Assembly: GCF_000224145.3 (NCBI RefSeq)
Contig: NC_020174.2
Span: forward strand, 6,522,238 to 6,586,237
Reading direction: 5' to 3'
From: Ciona intestinalis
Taxonomy: Eukaryota; Chordata; Ascidiacea; Phlebobranchia; Cionidae
Length of the DNA: 64,000 bases
Below the pieces are notes generated by a model. That model was not told where the DNA came from, made no database searches, and saw only the letters and a list, made by a program, of their open reading frames with translations. The position numbers and the translations under genes are program-made. How positions within the stretch are numbered: position 1 is the stretch's first letter; each line of letters starts with the position of its first letter. Below, piece after piece: positions 36,078-46,765 of this stretch.

Positions 36078-38753
36078 TTAATCAATATTATCTTTTAATA
36101 TTCGAAGCTGTGGTCGAATTTTTTCAATCAGCTCAGAGTCTGTGTCATCTTGTTTCTCTACCACATCACTACATTTTGATAATGCTGCACTAAAGTGTTC
36201 GGTAACTCTGCCAGCTACTACAGCTCTTGCATAGTTGTAACATGCCCATGCGTATAAGTTGTTTGACTGGTCAATTCCTATATCAAGAGCCTGGGAAAAC
36301 AACTTCACAGCTGCAACAAAGTCACCCTTCGATGCCATATACTTGCCACAGTACACCAAACACTTTGGGGCCATGATCCAAGTTTTGTTTTCAAGTGAGA
36401 TCTTACTCAAATCAGTAGCAGCCTTGTCGGCATCTGAAGCAAACCGAAACCCACCATCAAAAGTTTTCAAAGCTGTTAACTTGCAGTTGACTCTCACTAA
36501 AAACCGCAGAAGTATCATCTTGTTATATACTGTGCCTGTTGTTTCCTTGATGTGGCCATGTTCATAACACCACTGCTGTTTCACCATACAAGATTCTTCA
36601 TCTGCTAACAGCTCTTGCAGGATACTTCTAACTTTGACCAACACATTTTTTCTCTCTTCGTCTGCGAAACCCCCCAGGCCTTTGAGCATAATTGGAGCGA
36701 TGCTAACAGATGAAAGATGCTCAAACAGTAACTTTACACCAGTCAGTTTAAAGCATTCCTTTGCTATACAGTTTGCCAACCTGGAATACCATTCGTGTTT
36801 CTTCCTGAGTTCAACACCAATGGTGTCATTATAATACAAGATAACCCTTCCCCATGTATGGAGTATTGAAGCAAGGCGTTCTGCAAAAAACACTTTACAG
36901 TGAGTTTCCACATCAAGAAAGCTTTCAGTATTGCGCAACTTTGCCATTAAGACCAAATCTATTTGTAGATGATTCTTGTAAACCTCCATAACTTTTGTAA
37001 TCACTGATCCTTCACTAGAATTCTTGCGAAGAAACTCAAGCTCAGATTGTTTCATCTGCAGCACCAATGCCATAAACTCATCCAATAAATCTTTTCGAAA
37101 TCGTGAGCTAAGTAAACACCCAGCTTCCACTGTTTTAGACACAAGTTTTGTAGCAACTTCATCTGGGTAAGCATCAGCAGAATATTGTAAAACATCCGAA
37201 TCAATATCAGTTGATGTCAATGCAGAAATAATTTTTAAAACGATTTTTGTTGCACTTTTTAAAGATTGTTCTGCTTCTTTTTTTAGGGACAAAACCCCCA
37301 GACTTTTGATAATACCAATGACTTCCATTAAGTGACAAAGACACATCCACATGGGGAAGTCCTGTGTAACTACAGAAACTAAATCTTCCAAGGAATATTG
37401 TGTTTCAGAGTGACCTAAAACTGCATCTATGTGAAGAGAAAGTTTGTTCATTCTAATATTATCCTCTGACTTTCTCATGTCTTTGTTAACCACCCCGGAT
37501 AAAACAAAGATGGCTTGTCTTAAATTCCCTTTGTATTCTTCATTGTTGTCAATCTTTAACGCCGTTATTACGACTCTAAAGATTACCTCGTGGAAATGTA
37601 TTGTAGATGTTGTATAATCCCCATGGTTGCCAATCCTGCATATTCCATAATCTTCCAATACAGTCATTACTTCACCAGAATCTGCTTTATTTTCAATGAA
37701 AGAACTTCTGGGCTCCAGTTCTGTCTCTCTCTTAATCCCTGCTATTCTTCCTATCACGTACTTAGGGATAGAATTGTGGTGAAAAAAACACAAAACTTTT
37801 ATAGTCTTCCAGATATTTGCGCGAATCACATCTTTATCAGATGAAGGCCGCAGAAGAGTTATAACAGATTCAAAAAGATGACTGACATGAGGACCATACT
37901 CTTCCTTCAAATGCCTTGTCTCTCCATCGAAAGCAATTGTTTGTGTCATAGAGTGGTTAACGCGTTCTAAATGTTCTTGGTAGGTAAGTCTGCTTGTACT
38001 ACAATGAGCCCTTATTGATAGTAGACCAAGGGGAGACCCACTGACTATTTGAACTAATTGTCCCATAGCCTCCTGTTCTTCCTCGCAAGTGTCTGTTACA
38101 TATTGTTCAAGAAACAACTTTCCTTCTGCTTTAGTAAACCCATCTAGTTGATACGAGTGATATACATTCTGCTTTAATATATTCAGTTCAATGTGGCTCA
38201 AGCCAACCGCATTTTTCCTGGATGTTATGTAAACATGAAATAACGTTGACCGTTTATCCAAACTGTTGACAGCCCTCATAAAATCCCCCAACAGCTTGAA
38301 CTCCTCTGATGGTGGATCTTCAATGATAATCAGGATATCAACAGCAACACCAAGGTCAGTTATCAGGCCAACAAAAGCCTGAGATTTGTTTTTTTCCAAT
38401 TCCTTCTCAGCAACTGTACAGAGCCCTGTATCCTCAAAGTAGGAGTGCTTTTTCATTGCCTCAATTATTTCTTTAAATTGTTTTTTAATGGTGTCCTTAT
38501 TTGAACACTCTATATGATATTTGAATACAACATTACCCTTTACATTTTTGCCTGGAAACTTTTGTGCAAGAACTCGTACAGCTTCACTTTTTCCCGTGCC
38601 TGGGTAGCCATGGACATGAAGCAGCATAATGCTCTCCTTGCTCGAAGCAGCTTCAAGTTTCTTGTATGTTTCAGTTTGAATAAATTCATTGGTGGGCTTC
38701 TCTATGTTAGTGAATGACTTTGGTGTTTTTTTGCTTCGTTTGGAGCTTGGCAT
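36078..38753 (-). CDS. NB-ARC-like STAND NTPase with helical repeats, intronless
   Basis: One uninterrupted ORF of 891 residues in a genome where most genes have many introns. Near the N terminus is a P-loop NTPase of the STAND/NB-ARC kind: Walker A GYPGTGKS (residues 49-56), Walker B LIIIED (141-146), YITSR (175-179) at the sensor-1 position, and GSPLGLL (239-245) at the place of the GLPL motif. The region to about 430 would hold the winged helix. The remainder is alpha-helical by composition, with TPR-like stretches near the C terminus (around residues 790-850, CGKYMASKGDFVAAVKLFSQ). There is no death, CARD, TIR or LRR domain that I can recognise. STAND proteins act as nucleotide-gated switches in immunity and cell death; that role is only inferred. 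The ATG lies 5 nt after an acceptor (TTTATTCCAG, AG at 38759-38760), suggesting trans-splicing. It could be a lineage-specific retrocopy or a family ancestrally without introns. Confidence 0.8.
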   Translation of the reverse strand: MPSSKRSKKTPKSFTNIEKPTNEFIQTETYKKLEAASSKESIMLLHVHGYPGTGKSEAVRVLAQKFPGKNVKGNVVFKYHIECSNKDTIKKQFKEIIEAMKKHSYFEDTGLCTVAEKELEKNKSQAFVGLITDLGVAVDILIIIEDPPSEEFKLLGDFMRAVNSLDKRSTLFHVYITSRKNAVGLSHIELNILKQNVYHSYQLDGFTKAEGKLFLEQYVTDTCEEEQEAMGQLVQIVSGSPLGLLSIRAHCSTSRLTYQEHLERVNHSMTQTIAFDGETRHLKEEYGPHVSHLFESVITLLRPSSDKDVIRANIWKTIKVLCFFHHNSIPKYVIGRIAGIKRETELEPRSSFIENKADSGEVMTVLEDYGICRIGNHGDYTTSTIHFHEVIFRVVITALKIDNNEEYKGNLRQAIFVLSGVVNKDMRKSEDNIRMNKLSLHIDAVLGHSETQYSLEDLVSVVTQDFPMWMCLCHLMEVIGIIKSLGVLSLKKEAEQSLKSATKIVLKIISALTSTDIDSDVLQYSADAYPDEVATKLVSKTVEAGCLLSSRFRKDLLDEFMALVLQMKQSELEFLRKNSSEGSVITKVMEVYKNHLQIDLVLMAKLRNTESFLDVETHCKVFFAERLASILHTWGRVILYYNDTIGVELRKKHEWYSRLANCIAKECFKLTGVKLLFEHLSSVSIAPIMLKGLGGFADEERKNVLVKVRSILQELLADEESCMVKQQWCYEHGHIKETTGTVYNKMILLRFLVRVNCKLTALKTFDGGFRFASDADKAATDLSKISLENKTWIMAPKCLVYCGKYMASKGDFVAAVKLFSQALDIGIDQSNNLYAWACYNYARAVVAGRVTEHFSAALSKCSDVVEKQDDTDSELIEKIRPQLRILKDNID

Positions 38754-39904
38754 TGTTTCTGGAATAAATTTACTGTCGTCTCACTTACATAAAATAGGTG
38801 AAAAACACAAAAAAATGAACATAAATGTAGTTGATATTTGCCAATCACATGTGAAGCCATGCTTACGTAGCCAGTAGCCAAAAAATCTCTGTATCTTTTA
38901 TTTCAAATTTTGCAGAAATGCAAATAGCCTATGTCTCTTTGCTGCCAAGTTTTATTTGTATTTTGTTGTAAAACCTTAAAAACATGCAGACCACAAACGC
39001 AAATTACCAACCGTGTGATCCTATAGTTACACCTTGTGAGCACACCGCAGAGTCTTTTAAGATTGAGTTTCTTATAGTAATACGGGTAGTACTTTCAGAT
39101 CCCCCTGTAAAGTTTAATATTTTTACACAACGTTACTGTTGTAAGCATTTTAAACTAAAAATTATTCGTGCGTTACTCTTCAGCTACAAGTTTTATTTGT
39201 GTTAAAGATTTGTTTATGAGTTGTTTGCAGCCCAAGTTAAATATTAATAGGAAGCCCAACATCAGTAACATACAGATTAAACAGTGTAAAATAACTAATG
39301 TGATAGAAAAACGGTTGGTTGACGCGTTGCATTGAAACCGTTTAGTGTTTGGCCACTATTTCATGTTTAACCATAGTTTAATAAAAAACCATTGTTGTAT
39401 TATTAAACTATGCCGCTATGGTTTAACAAAATATCTTTCTGCGTGTGTGTGGGGGAACTCCCGAGCACAAAAGTCGATGACAAATTAACGCTTTGTATAA
39501 AGTAACAATGGTTGCGAAAAACTGCTTTCTTCGTCCCGCTGTTATGCTTCATTACCACGAAAGTAAACTAATGGTTTTGATAAAATGATTTGTCACAGGT
39601 ACTTTGATCCAACGTATACACGCGTGGAAAGGTTCAAGTCGTCGACTTCAAATACCAACCGATGTTTATAAAAAGCAATTTAGTCAGGTCTGCTGTCCTA
39701 CAATCGTTTAAACTTCGATGCCCATGATTAAATCCCATGCTTGGCCATGCATTGTCTAAACGGTCGATTTTTTTACTTCAGCGTTTTTTTAGGTTACATT
39801 TGAGCATTTCTATTAATACACAAGTTTTCATTGTTCGTCGGTATGCCCCTTTAACGTTTACCGCTGGTGGAAACACCAAGGTAACTACTTACAAGTTAAC
39901 GCTG
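38754..39904. other. Intergenic
   Basis: AT-rich sequence upstream of the STAND gene. No coding frame or RNA gene that I can support. Confidence 0.6.
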
Positions 39905-40065
39905 ATGTTATGGTAGGTTGGAGTAAGATGTTTTAATATATAAAAAAATTAATATATATTTACAGAATTACATAATCGTGATCTCACGACTCTAAAACAG
40001 AGCATTGTCAATTGTTTTAAACAATGATCAGGAAATATGGGATATTATTTGCTAACCATATTGCA
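39905..40065 (+). mobile_element. Divergent MITE copy, GATGGGACA family
   Basis: ATGGTAGGTTGGAGTAAGAT at the left and ATGATCAGGAAATATGGGAT with TTGCTAACC at the right match parts of the copies at 10845 and 61790. The inverted ends are worn. Confidence 0.45.
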
Positions 40066-40067
40066 TT

Positions 40068-40647
40068 TTACCCCACGGTACTATACGTCATACATAAATG
40101 TAAAATAATTATCCTAAATAATATACAACCTCCACACGGGCGTTTTATAACTGGTTTCTTCTCATCACTTTTACAGCTTATTTCATCCATGATCACTGCA
40201 AACAAAGCTATAGTTGAAATGAATCCACCATCATTTGCATCAACTTTACTTGGAATACCCAACCGAACACTTATAATAAATGAAACACTTACGGCCAAAT
40301 AACAGAGATATGGAAAAGATTTGAACATAAGGTGTAAAATAAGGTCTGTATTGTAGCGTATATATAGGACACAACGGACGCGATATGCGACTTCGAAGCG
40401 AGTTAAGTATTAAATATAAATATATCGAAAGTTTGCATTTATCATCTAAACGCTTGCCTGCTGATAAATCATACTCATATGTGAAATATAGCATGTAGGC
40501 ATAAACTGTTGAATATAGAGGCATACCACAATAACACACCGTAAACAACAATACTTTTATATTAAAATACAACTTAGTCAACTTACCCTTATAAATGTCA
40601 CAGTTGAACACACAGCCTAACAATAACGACCCAACTATACATGGTTC
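40068..40647 (-). CDS. Possible multi-pass membrane protein, perhaps DRAM/TMEM150-like
   Basis: Minus-strand open frames can be joined in phase as exons 40587-40647, 40458-40505 (this one with a GC donor) and 40068-40345 with a stop. Alternatively the first two could be one exon, since the frame stays open between them. The sequence is rich in hydrophobic segments (IVGSLLLGCVF, YAYMLYFTYEYDLS, YLAVSVSFIISVRLG) followed by DANDGGFISTI. The order of segments resembles the C-terminal half of the Frag1/DRAM/Sfk1 family, whose members are six-helix membrane proteins linked to autophagy. The resemblance is weak, the start is not found, and the frames could be fortuitous. Confidence 0.3.
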
Positions 40648-41766
40648 CTGTTAAATTTGTAACAAAAGCCTGACTGTAAAACGGTCCAATGACGTTCGTG
40701 CGGGTTGTCCTTTATATCTTCTTTATTGTAAATACGCGGCATAGTAGGAGACCGGTTATAGCATAGCTTACGTAATCTACAATCGAAGCTTTAGTATAAC
40801 CAACCCCGATCATTATCAACTTAATCTTAAGCAAGTTTCATTTTTTCATGTTTGGGACGCTGGGTTTGTATCCGAAAGCAACAATCCAGAAGCGTTTTTT
40901 TACGTGAAGCTGTGGTTCATTGCTTGTTGGCTTCGGGTATTCCATGCTGGGTTAAAGTTCCTGATCTGCGATTACACGCTGCTGGTAGTAGCTGTAGCGG
41001 TTGAGTGTGCTCCGAGCACAGATATTTAATATATCGGACTGTGGGCTAACGTGTGGGCGTCGAGAGATAACACGTTAACCCACAGTCCGACTCCATAACA
41101 TGTCCAGGTTTAAAACTCAGTTTATTCAAGCAAGGCAAAGTCTCTCAGCATTGTTCATAAATGCAGCATTGTTATACATGGGTTACAGGCACAGAAATAA
41201 ATAAGATTTGAACGCGCAACTGCCCAAAAACCGTGATATATTCTTTTTTCTATTCACGTGACCGCCAACTCCGTTCCCATTTCCCTTCGTCTCCATTGTA
41301 AAAGATAGGCGCATAGTAGTTTTAGGAGGTTTCAGCTGTTTATTTCAAAAACTACACCAACTACTCAAGTTTATTAGGCCAATTTAGTTATTTGGTAGGT
41401 TAATGCTTACAGTTTACCACTTGTTTAGGAAATTTAAATATTAAATAAATTTAAATAAAAACCTTCAAAAAACGGGTTGTTAGAAATGTATATATATTAG
41501 AAAATAGTTGTTTTGCCCTATGACTTGAAATTAAGTCAAAACACGAAGACAAACTACATAAAACGCCCTCGATGCCATTGACCACAATAGGAAACGGGAA
41601 CGACCCGCGAAAGAGAGAGAGTGTATCATGCTCTCTCCTTTAACGACATTGGAGATGCGCGAGTAACGCGTGTTGTTTCTGTTTTAAAACATTAGTAAAA
41701 TAAACAATCCAGTTCTGCGAGTTCCTTTTATTTATTTAAAGCACGAATATTTGTTCATGAAGAATC
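40648..41766. other. Intergenic with hairpin and purine-rich tract
   Basis: Holds the inverted repeat at 41035-41089 and a GAGAGAGA/CTCTCTCC pair near 41613-41637. TTTATT at 41727-41732 is AATAAA on the minus strand and fits the polyadenylation signal of the small gene that follows. Confidence 0.6.
41035..41089. repeat. 20-bp inverted repeat with 15-nt loop
   Basis: The arm at 41035-41054 (CGGACTGTGGGCTAACGTGT) pairs with 41070-41089 with one mismatch. It is too short for a typical microRNA precursor and is probably a palindromic element remnant. Confidence 0.9.
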
Positions 41767-42166
41767 TCATTTCTCGTGTAGACTTTCAACCATCGTCATG
41801 AAGTCTTTGGCTGAAGCGATTTCATCGTCCACTAAAAGTTATCAACAATTTAAAAACAAGAAGATAATTTAACGAATGTAACTTATTTATCCTCGCATGT
41901 TGGGACAACGACAGTTGTTATAACACAGGTGTTCATACACCCTATGTCGCTTACAAGTTGCCACGTATGTAACTTAGCTAACGATATCTTTGCTGTACTG
42001 TTGTTACTACTAAAATACTTATGATAAAAAAATGTATAAAAAAAAACCAACCGAGCAAATTGGCCAGTTTTTGATTCCAATTCAATCCGCTCCAAACAGC
42101 GTCAGATGTTTCGGCGAGCACGAGGAGTCCGACGACAAACAAGACGAGAATTAATGACTTTTTCAT
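41767..42166 (-). CDS. Small secreted peptide precursor, 59 residues, two exons
   Basis: Exon 1 is 42052-42166 and exon 2 is 41767-41831, joined GT-AG in phase to 180 nt. Residues 1-23 are a textbook signal peptide (MKKSLILVLFVVGLLVLAET...DA). The remaining 36 or so residues begin VWSGLNWNQKLANLLV and end in an acidic, amphipathic segment (DDEIASAK...MVESLHEK) with no cysteine and no dibasic site. The layout of signal peptide, short possibly helical segment and acidic tail is that of a peptide hormone or antimicrobial-peptide precursor, but I do not recognise a family. A TATA-like element lies about 85 bp upstream and AATAAA follows on the minus strand at 41727-41732. The intron carries a SINE tail. 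Confidence 0.7.
41877..41975 (-). mobile_element. SINE tail in the intron of the secreted-peptide gene
   Basis: Minus-strand AAGTTACATACGTGGCAACT and GTGTATGAACACC, ending in a GAGGATAAATAAGTTAC-like end. Confidence 0.8.
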
Positions 42167-42248
42167 CTTTCAAGCGAACGTTGATAAACAGCTTTGTAAT
42201 TTTCTCTTCTTCCCAAGAACAATGATCTTCTACGCATCAGGCGTGGCT

Positions 42249-42260
42249 ATATAAAATCCA
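42249..42260 (-). promoter_or_regulatory. TATA-like box of the secreted-peptide gene
   Basis: TTTTATATAG read on the minus strand, about 85-90 bp upstream of the ATG at 42166. No other TATA-like motif stands out nearby. Confidence 0.55.
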
Positions 42261-43113
42261 ATCTGCAAGAAAGTTTAGAAAAAAGGCAGCGAAGCCTTTT
42301 TCCATTTTCTGAAGAACCGATTCCAGTTGAATTTCTTAAAACTTAGAGCTTTGCCATGCAGTTGGGCGTTAATGATCCCTGTTTAGAATGCAGCATAGAG
42401 TTGTACATGAATGTAACTTACTTTATCCTCGCGTGGCCGGAAAATACATAGACTGCAAATAAATAATTTGGTATCTCCATGTTACACATCACATGGCATA
42501 ATCACCATACAAACAAAAAGTTGATACTGTTTTGTGTCAGAAAGATATAGAGGTGTCAGAAAAAGCGTTAGCTGTCAAAAAGGCGAGTGCTGCCTTTACT
42601 GTTTCGATTCGCCGGTTCTGTCAATAGTTCTTGGATCAAAGCTGAGATTAAGAATGTAAAGAGATTGCCAGTAAGCGGATAGAGATGACAGAGCTCAATG
42701 CTGATGTTTCCACTGCCCTGGTGCATTATCCAAGAACCACAGTCGGATTAAAAGGAAATGTCGATTGGGATTGTTGGAGGTTTTACAATTAAGAGATAGA
42801 AAGCGGATGGAAATGACAAGGAAGTTTTCGAGAAGTCAACGCTGTTTCATTGATGTCGCCAAGCCAACTCAGCATACGTTAACAAGAACTCTCTTGTGGA
42901 TGGTTGTAGCTTGCTTTATTATAGCGTTAATTATATGATCTTTTTATAGGAGACAACACAACATAGCAGCACCACGTTTAACTACGCATAATTTCCATCA
43001 TATATTTAATATTAAGAATTCAGTAAACACACAACGAAAGGAAATGTATTGGTGTTACACACCTATAAAAAACATCAATTTCAGAAGTATAAAAGTTATA
43101 ATAACGTATTATA
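42261..43113. other. Intergenic, with SINE end
   Basis: A SINE terminus on the minus strand lies at 42408-42445. GAGATGACAGAGCTCAAT at about 42683 recurs at about 43946, so a further dispersed sequence is present here. No intact coding frame. Confidence 0.5.
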
Positions 43114-45749
43114 TCATCCTTGATTTATTACATCAGGTTGTTCTTCTCCCAACCAATCGTCGACGTCGATATGTTTGGTTTGAATATAAAGTCTTGTGTG
43201 TGTTGGGTGTTTAACTACAGATATAACTTCTGTTTCTAACGAGTTTAAGCCATCGTTGGGCTGCCTTTGTTTCCACTTTAAATAAAGGCGACGTCCATAA
43301 TCGTTGTTGGGGTTATCTGCATCTCGTTTGTGATGAACCATAGCGTATCTACAAACGTTTGGATTGCTACAATATCCTGATTACAATTCTAATTGTTTAA
43401 AACGAAANAAGCTTCGTCGTTACAACCGCTCTCATAATGCTCACANGACTGTTTAGATATTCATCGCAAATTGGCGGTTGATTTATAATCGCCACAATAA
43501 AGTTACACCTTCGATTTACCTGTTGTATTCATCAACAGGCCGATATATCTTGTATCCTCCAAGTTCCGTCAACCTCGCGTTCATATCGTCGTCTTCCCCT
43601 CCCCACCCCTAAATATGGCCATGATGGTGTGCCCCATATTTGGTTAATTTATTAAACAGTTACGGAGTTTTCTTGCTTAAATTTTTATTTTACAAACTTT
43701 CATACCTCTAGAGATTAAGGTTTATAAATAACATCACTTAATTATAACATTATTAATCTTACGCTGTAGATGTTAGAGAAGCCGTTGACTTTGGCAAACT
43801 GTGTCGGCAACATCCCCAGTACTCCGCCCACAGTTACCCCGCAACAAAACCTATAGTTAAACTTGTCCATTCGGTGAGATAAGTGAACAACCTCCTTCTT
43901 ACCTGGGACCATGGGTTGTAAAATTATCAGCGTTGCAGGAAATAGAGATGACAGAGCTCAATCACCCACAAAGTTACATACGTGGTAACTTGAGGTGTAT
44001 GACACTAAACGTGCATGAGGTGTATGAAACCAAACATCCGTGTTATAACAACTGTCGTTGTCCCGCCATGTGAGGGTAAATAAGTTACATACGTGGTAAC
44101 TCATAAGTGGGCATGAGGTGTATGAAACAGAACACCCGTGTTATAACAACTGTCGTTGTCCCGCCATGTGAGGGTAAATAAGTTACATACGTGGTAACTT
44201 GTAAGCGGGCACGAGGTGTATGAAACAGAACACCCGTGTTATAACGACTGTCGTTGCCCCGCGATCTGAGGGTAAATAAGTTACATACATGGTAACGTGT
44301 AAGCGGGCACGAGGTGTATGAAACAGAACACCCATGTTATAACGACTGTCGTTGCCCCGCCATGCGAGGGTAAATAAGTTACATACGTTCAGTATATGTT
44401 ATGTTGGTTGCTTCTAACCGCCCCCATCTATAACTGTTACCTCTGCATTCATAAAGTGTCCTATCATCCTCACTAATGCTATCTACATCATGGAAGAACA
44501 CGCAATCGACATCCAACTTCAACTCCTTCATCACATAGTTAAACGCTGTGTTCATGAGTTGGCCCTTGTTAAAAATATCCAGCCCTTCTTGTTCGGCTAC
44601 TATGATCACGTGACGTGTTTGTTGACGGAATAAAATACCGAGAAGGTAATGCAGTTGAAATCTGTGGGGTAAGATGGTACGGTGGGGTAAGATGGTTATT
44701 GTGGGGTAGGATGGTATGGTGGGGGTAAGATGGTACGGTAGGGTAAGATGGTACGGTGGGGTAAGATGGTATGGTAGGGTAGGATGGTACGATGAGGGTA
44801 AAATGGTACGGTAGGGTAAGATGGTACGGTGGTGTAAGATGGTTATTGTGGGGCAAGATGGTACGGTGAGGGTAAAATGGTACGGTAGGTAGGATGGTAT
44901 GGTGGGGGTAAGATGGCTGCTGTGAGCTGCTACGCATATTATTAAATGTAATCCAACAAATAAAGGATGAAACGACCTGAGTATGACGTCGATACATCGG
45001 TACGCTCTTGTATTAAACTTACATTTTTTCTACATTTATGTCGACCCCACCTTAAATGAACATCACGATCACGATAAGGGATAATAATCGCCACTGTTGC
45101 CTTGGGAGTGCATGTGCTTGGGCCAGGATAGAAACCGCCTGCTTGTAAGTGAAGGTTTTCCTGATTGATCTCCTCGAACGTTGGCGGCCAGTTCGTTCGA
45201 CCACCTCCGTCTGTAAACGTTAGAGTGCTTGAATGAATATTACCGGTTGTTGTATTTAATATAGCCCAGTAAAATGCGACGGCCTTACCAAACAGATATC
45301 GTAACAATCCCAGTTACTTTCCAAACAAAAGGTGCGACAGACGTCACTTAATATCAAACAAGGCGTATTGTTAAATGTTGCCGGATTAAAACCACATGTC
45401 TCTTATTCAAACAACAATGTATTTCCAACATGGTGGCGCGTCTCAAGTAACAACGGATTATAAAATTTGATTTTGCATCGGTGGATTTATAAATAGTTGG
45501 GGGGATTTCCATCAAGCACATATACGATACACGAGTAGTGATATATATGTTACCTTCAAAGTTAACGTTGGTACTTCCCGTTAGCAATGGTGATGGAGTC
45601 GAACAAAAGTTGGTTGGTTCGTTTCCTGTAGTTCTTGGCTTGTTAGAAGATAAGAAAACAAACGTATATAAAGTTCCAAACAACAACAACATGGCTAATA
45701 TTTTGTTGATTCGCTTCCCGGAATTCATTGATGTTTGACGCCACATCAT
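43114..45749 (-). CDS. Beta-1,4-galactosyltransferase, type II membrane protein
   Basis: Exons in gene order: 45554-45749, 45051-45210, 44387-44661, 43763-43902, 43520-43608, 43114-43348. All are in phase, 1095 nt, 364 residues. A short basic cytosolic end (MMWRQTSMNSGKRINK) is followed by one membrane helix (ILAMLLLFGTLYTFVFL) as in Golgi glycosyltransferases. The catalytic domain shows VAIIIPYRDRD, AEQEGLDIFNKGQL, the metal-binding FHDVD, and GWGGEDDD with the catalytic acids, then LNSLETEVISVV near the end. The enzyme would move galactose from UDP-Gal to GlcNAc-ended glycans in the Golgi; the subtype within B4GALT1-6 is not decided. The ATG lies 2 nt behind an acceptor (TTGTTAG, AG at 45752-45753). 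Exon 3 (44387-44661) is framed by tandem repeats on both sides, touching both splice sites. Confidence 0.92.
43971..44386. repeat. Four tandem SINE-tail units touching a splice donor
   Basis: About 100-bp units (AAGTTACATACGTGGTAACT, GTGTATGAAACAGAACACCC, TGTCGTTG, GTGAGGGTAAATAAG) repeat four times and stop at AAGTTACATAC (44376-44386). On the minus strand this last piece reads GTATGTAACTT, whose first six bases are the donor of B4GALT exon 3. Confidence 0.92.
44665..44924. repeat. Minisatellite forming the acceptor region of B4GALT exon 3
   Basis: Units of 15-18 bp, GGGGTAAGATGGTACGGT and variants, repeat about 15 times on the plus strand. On the gene's strand each is ACCATCTTACCCCAC, and the unit nearest the exon ends TACCCCACAG|A, the splice acceptor at 44662-44663. 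Confidence 0.93.
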
Positions 45750-46765
45750 AACTAACAAACAATTCCCGGCTGTCCATAAATACCCTATTCCTACCTACAC
45801 TAACCAATGGTGTAAACGAAGCAACGTTTAGGCTTGCCCAGGTGTAACGGTAGGATCAAATCACAGTCACGCAACAACAATCGGTTTGAAACACAATAGA
45901 TTCGGTCGATATCCTTCTTCCTCAACCCACAGATTTATAATATTGAAACTTTAGGTTTAAGGCAAGTAGTTGTGCGGCAATACAGGAACCAACACATGCG
46001 AGCTAGAATATACTTAATAAATATTTATTCCGTCCCAACTTCAAATATGAGCTTTCTTTCTTTTGCATATTCACTAAAACTTTGCAAACAACTTTTAAAA
46101 TGGTTCTGTGGGTGCGAAAAGCCAAACCCACACAAACTATATACGTGTTGCCATCCGTGACGACTTAGATACGACCGAACTTACTCGTGGATTCAATGTT
46201 TGCTGTTGGTTACTTTGCAACTTATAACCCAACATGTAACTCGCAATACTTACTCGTTATCTCTCTCATAACTGTGTCAATACTTCGTATAACACTAAAA
46301 TATATCCTTTTCATAACTGACTGTAAATAGCGACGCTAACATGGGTGTTGCGTTGTTACATTTGCAGGAATAACTTAGCCGTACTTGCAAAGGAAGTTTC
46401 GTATTGCGTGTAACTAACTATATGGAACAAATCGTGCGATGCTGATTTGTGACTATTACACTACAGCGTGTAAACAGCTTTTAAACTTGTGCACCGTCAG
46501 TGTTGCGCGTGGTTCATAAAAGATTGATTTATCAAACTCTGGTCCCCTAACAACATATGTTGTATAATGTTTTTATGATAGCAACCACGCGAGCGACTTT
46601 TCGAAATCGTTTGTGTGTCGTCACAATGCTTTAAACTACAAATATTAAAGTTTAGATTCGATAAGGGTTGCCAGGGCAAGTCGTAAATAAACAGTTGTGT
46701 AAAATATATTCATGCAGTTACGGACGTATAACTGTATATGAAATATGAAGTAGATATTTAGTGAC
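45750..46765. other. Intergenic upstream of B4GALT
   Basis: Divergent spacer between B4GALT (-) and SNRPE (+). No coding frame that I trust. Confidence 0.6.

Noticed and set aside
38754-38800. Tiny 5' intron of the STAND gene using GTAAGT near 38790
   Set aside because: It would be about 30 nt long, too short for a normal intron; trans-splicing to the acceptor is simpler.
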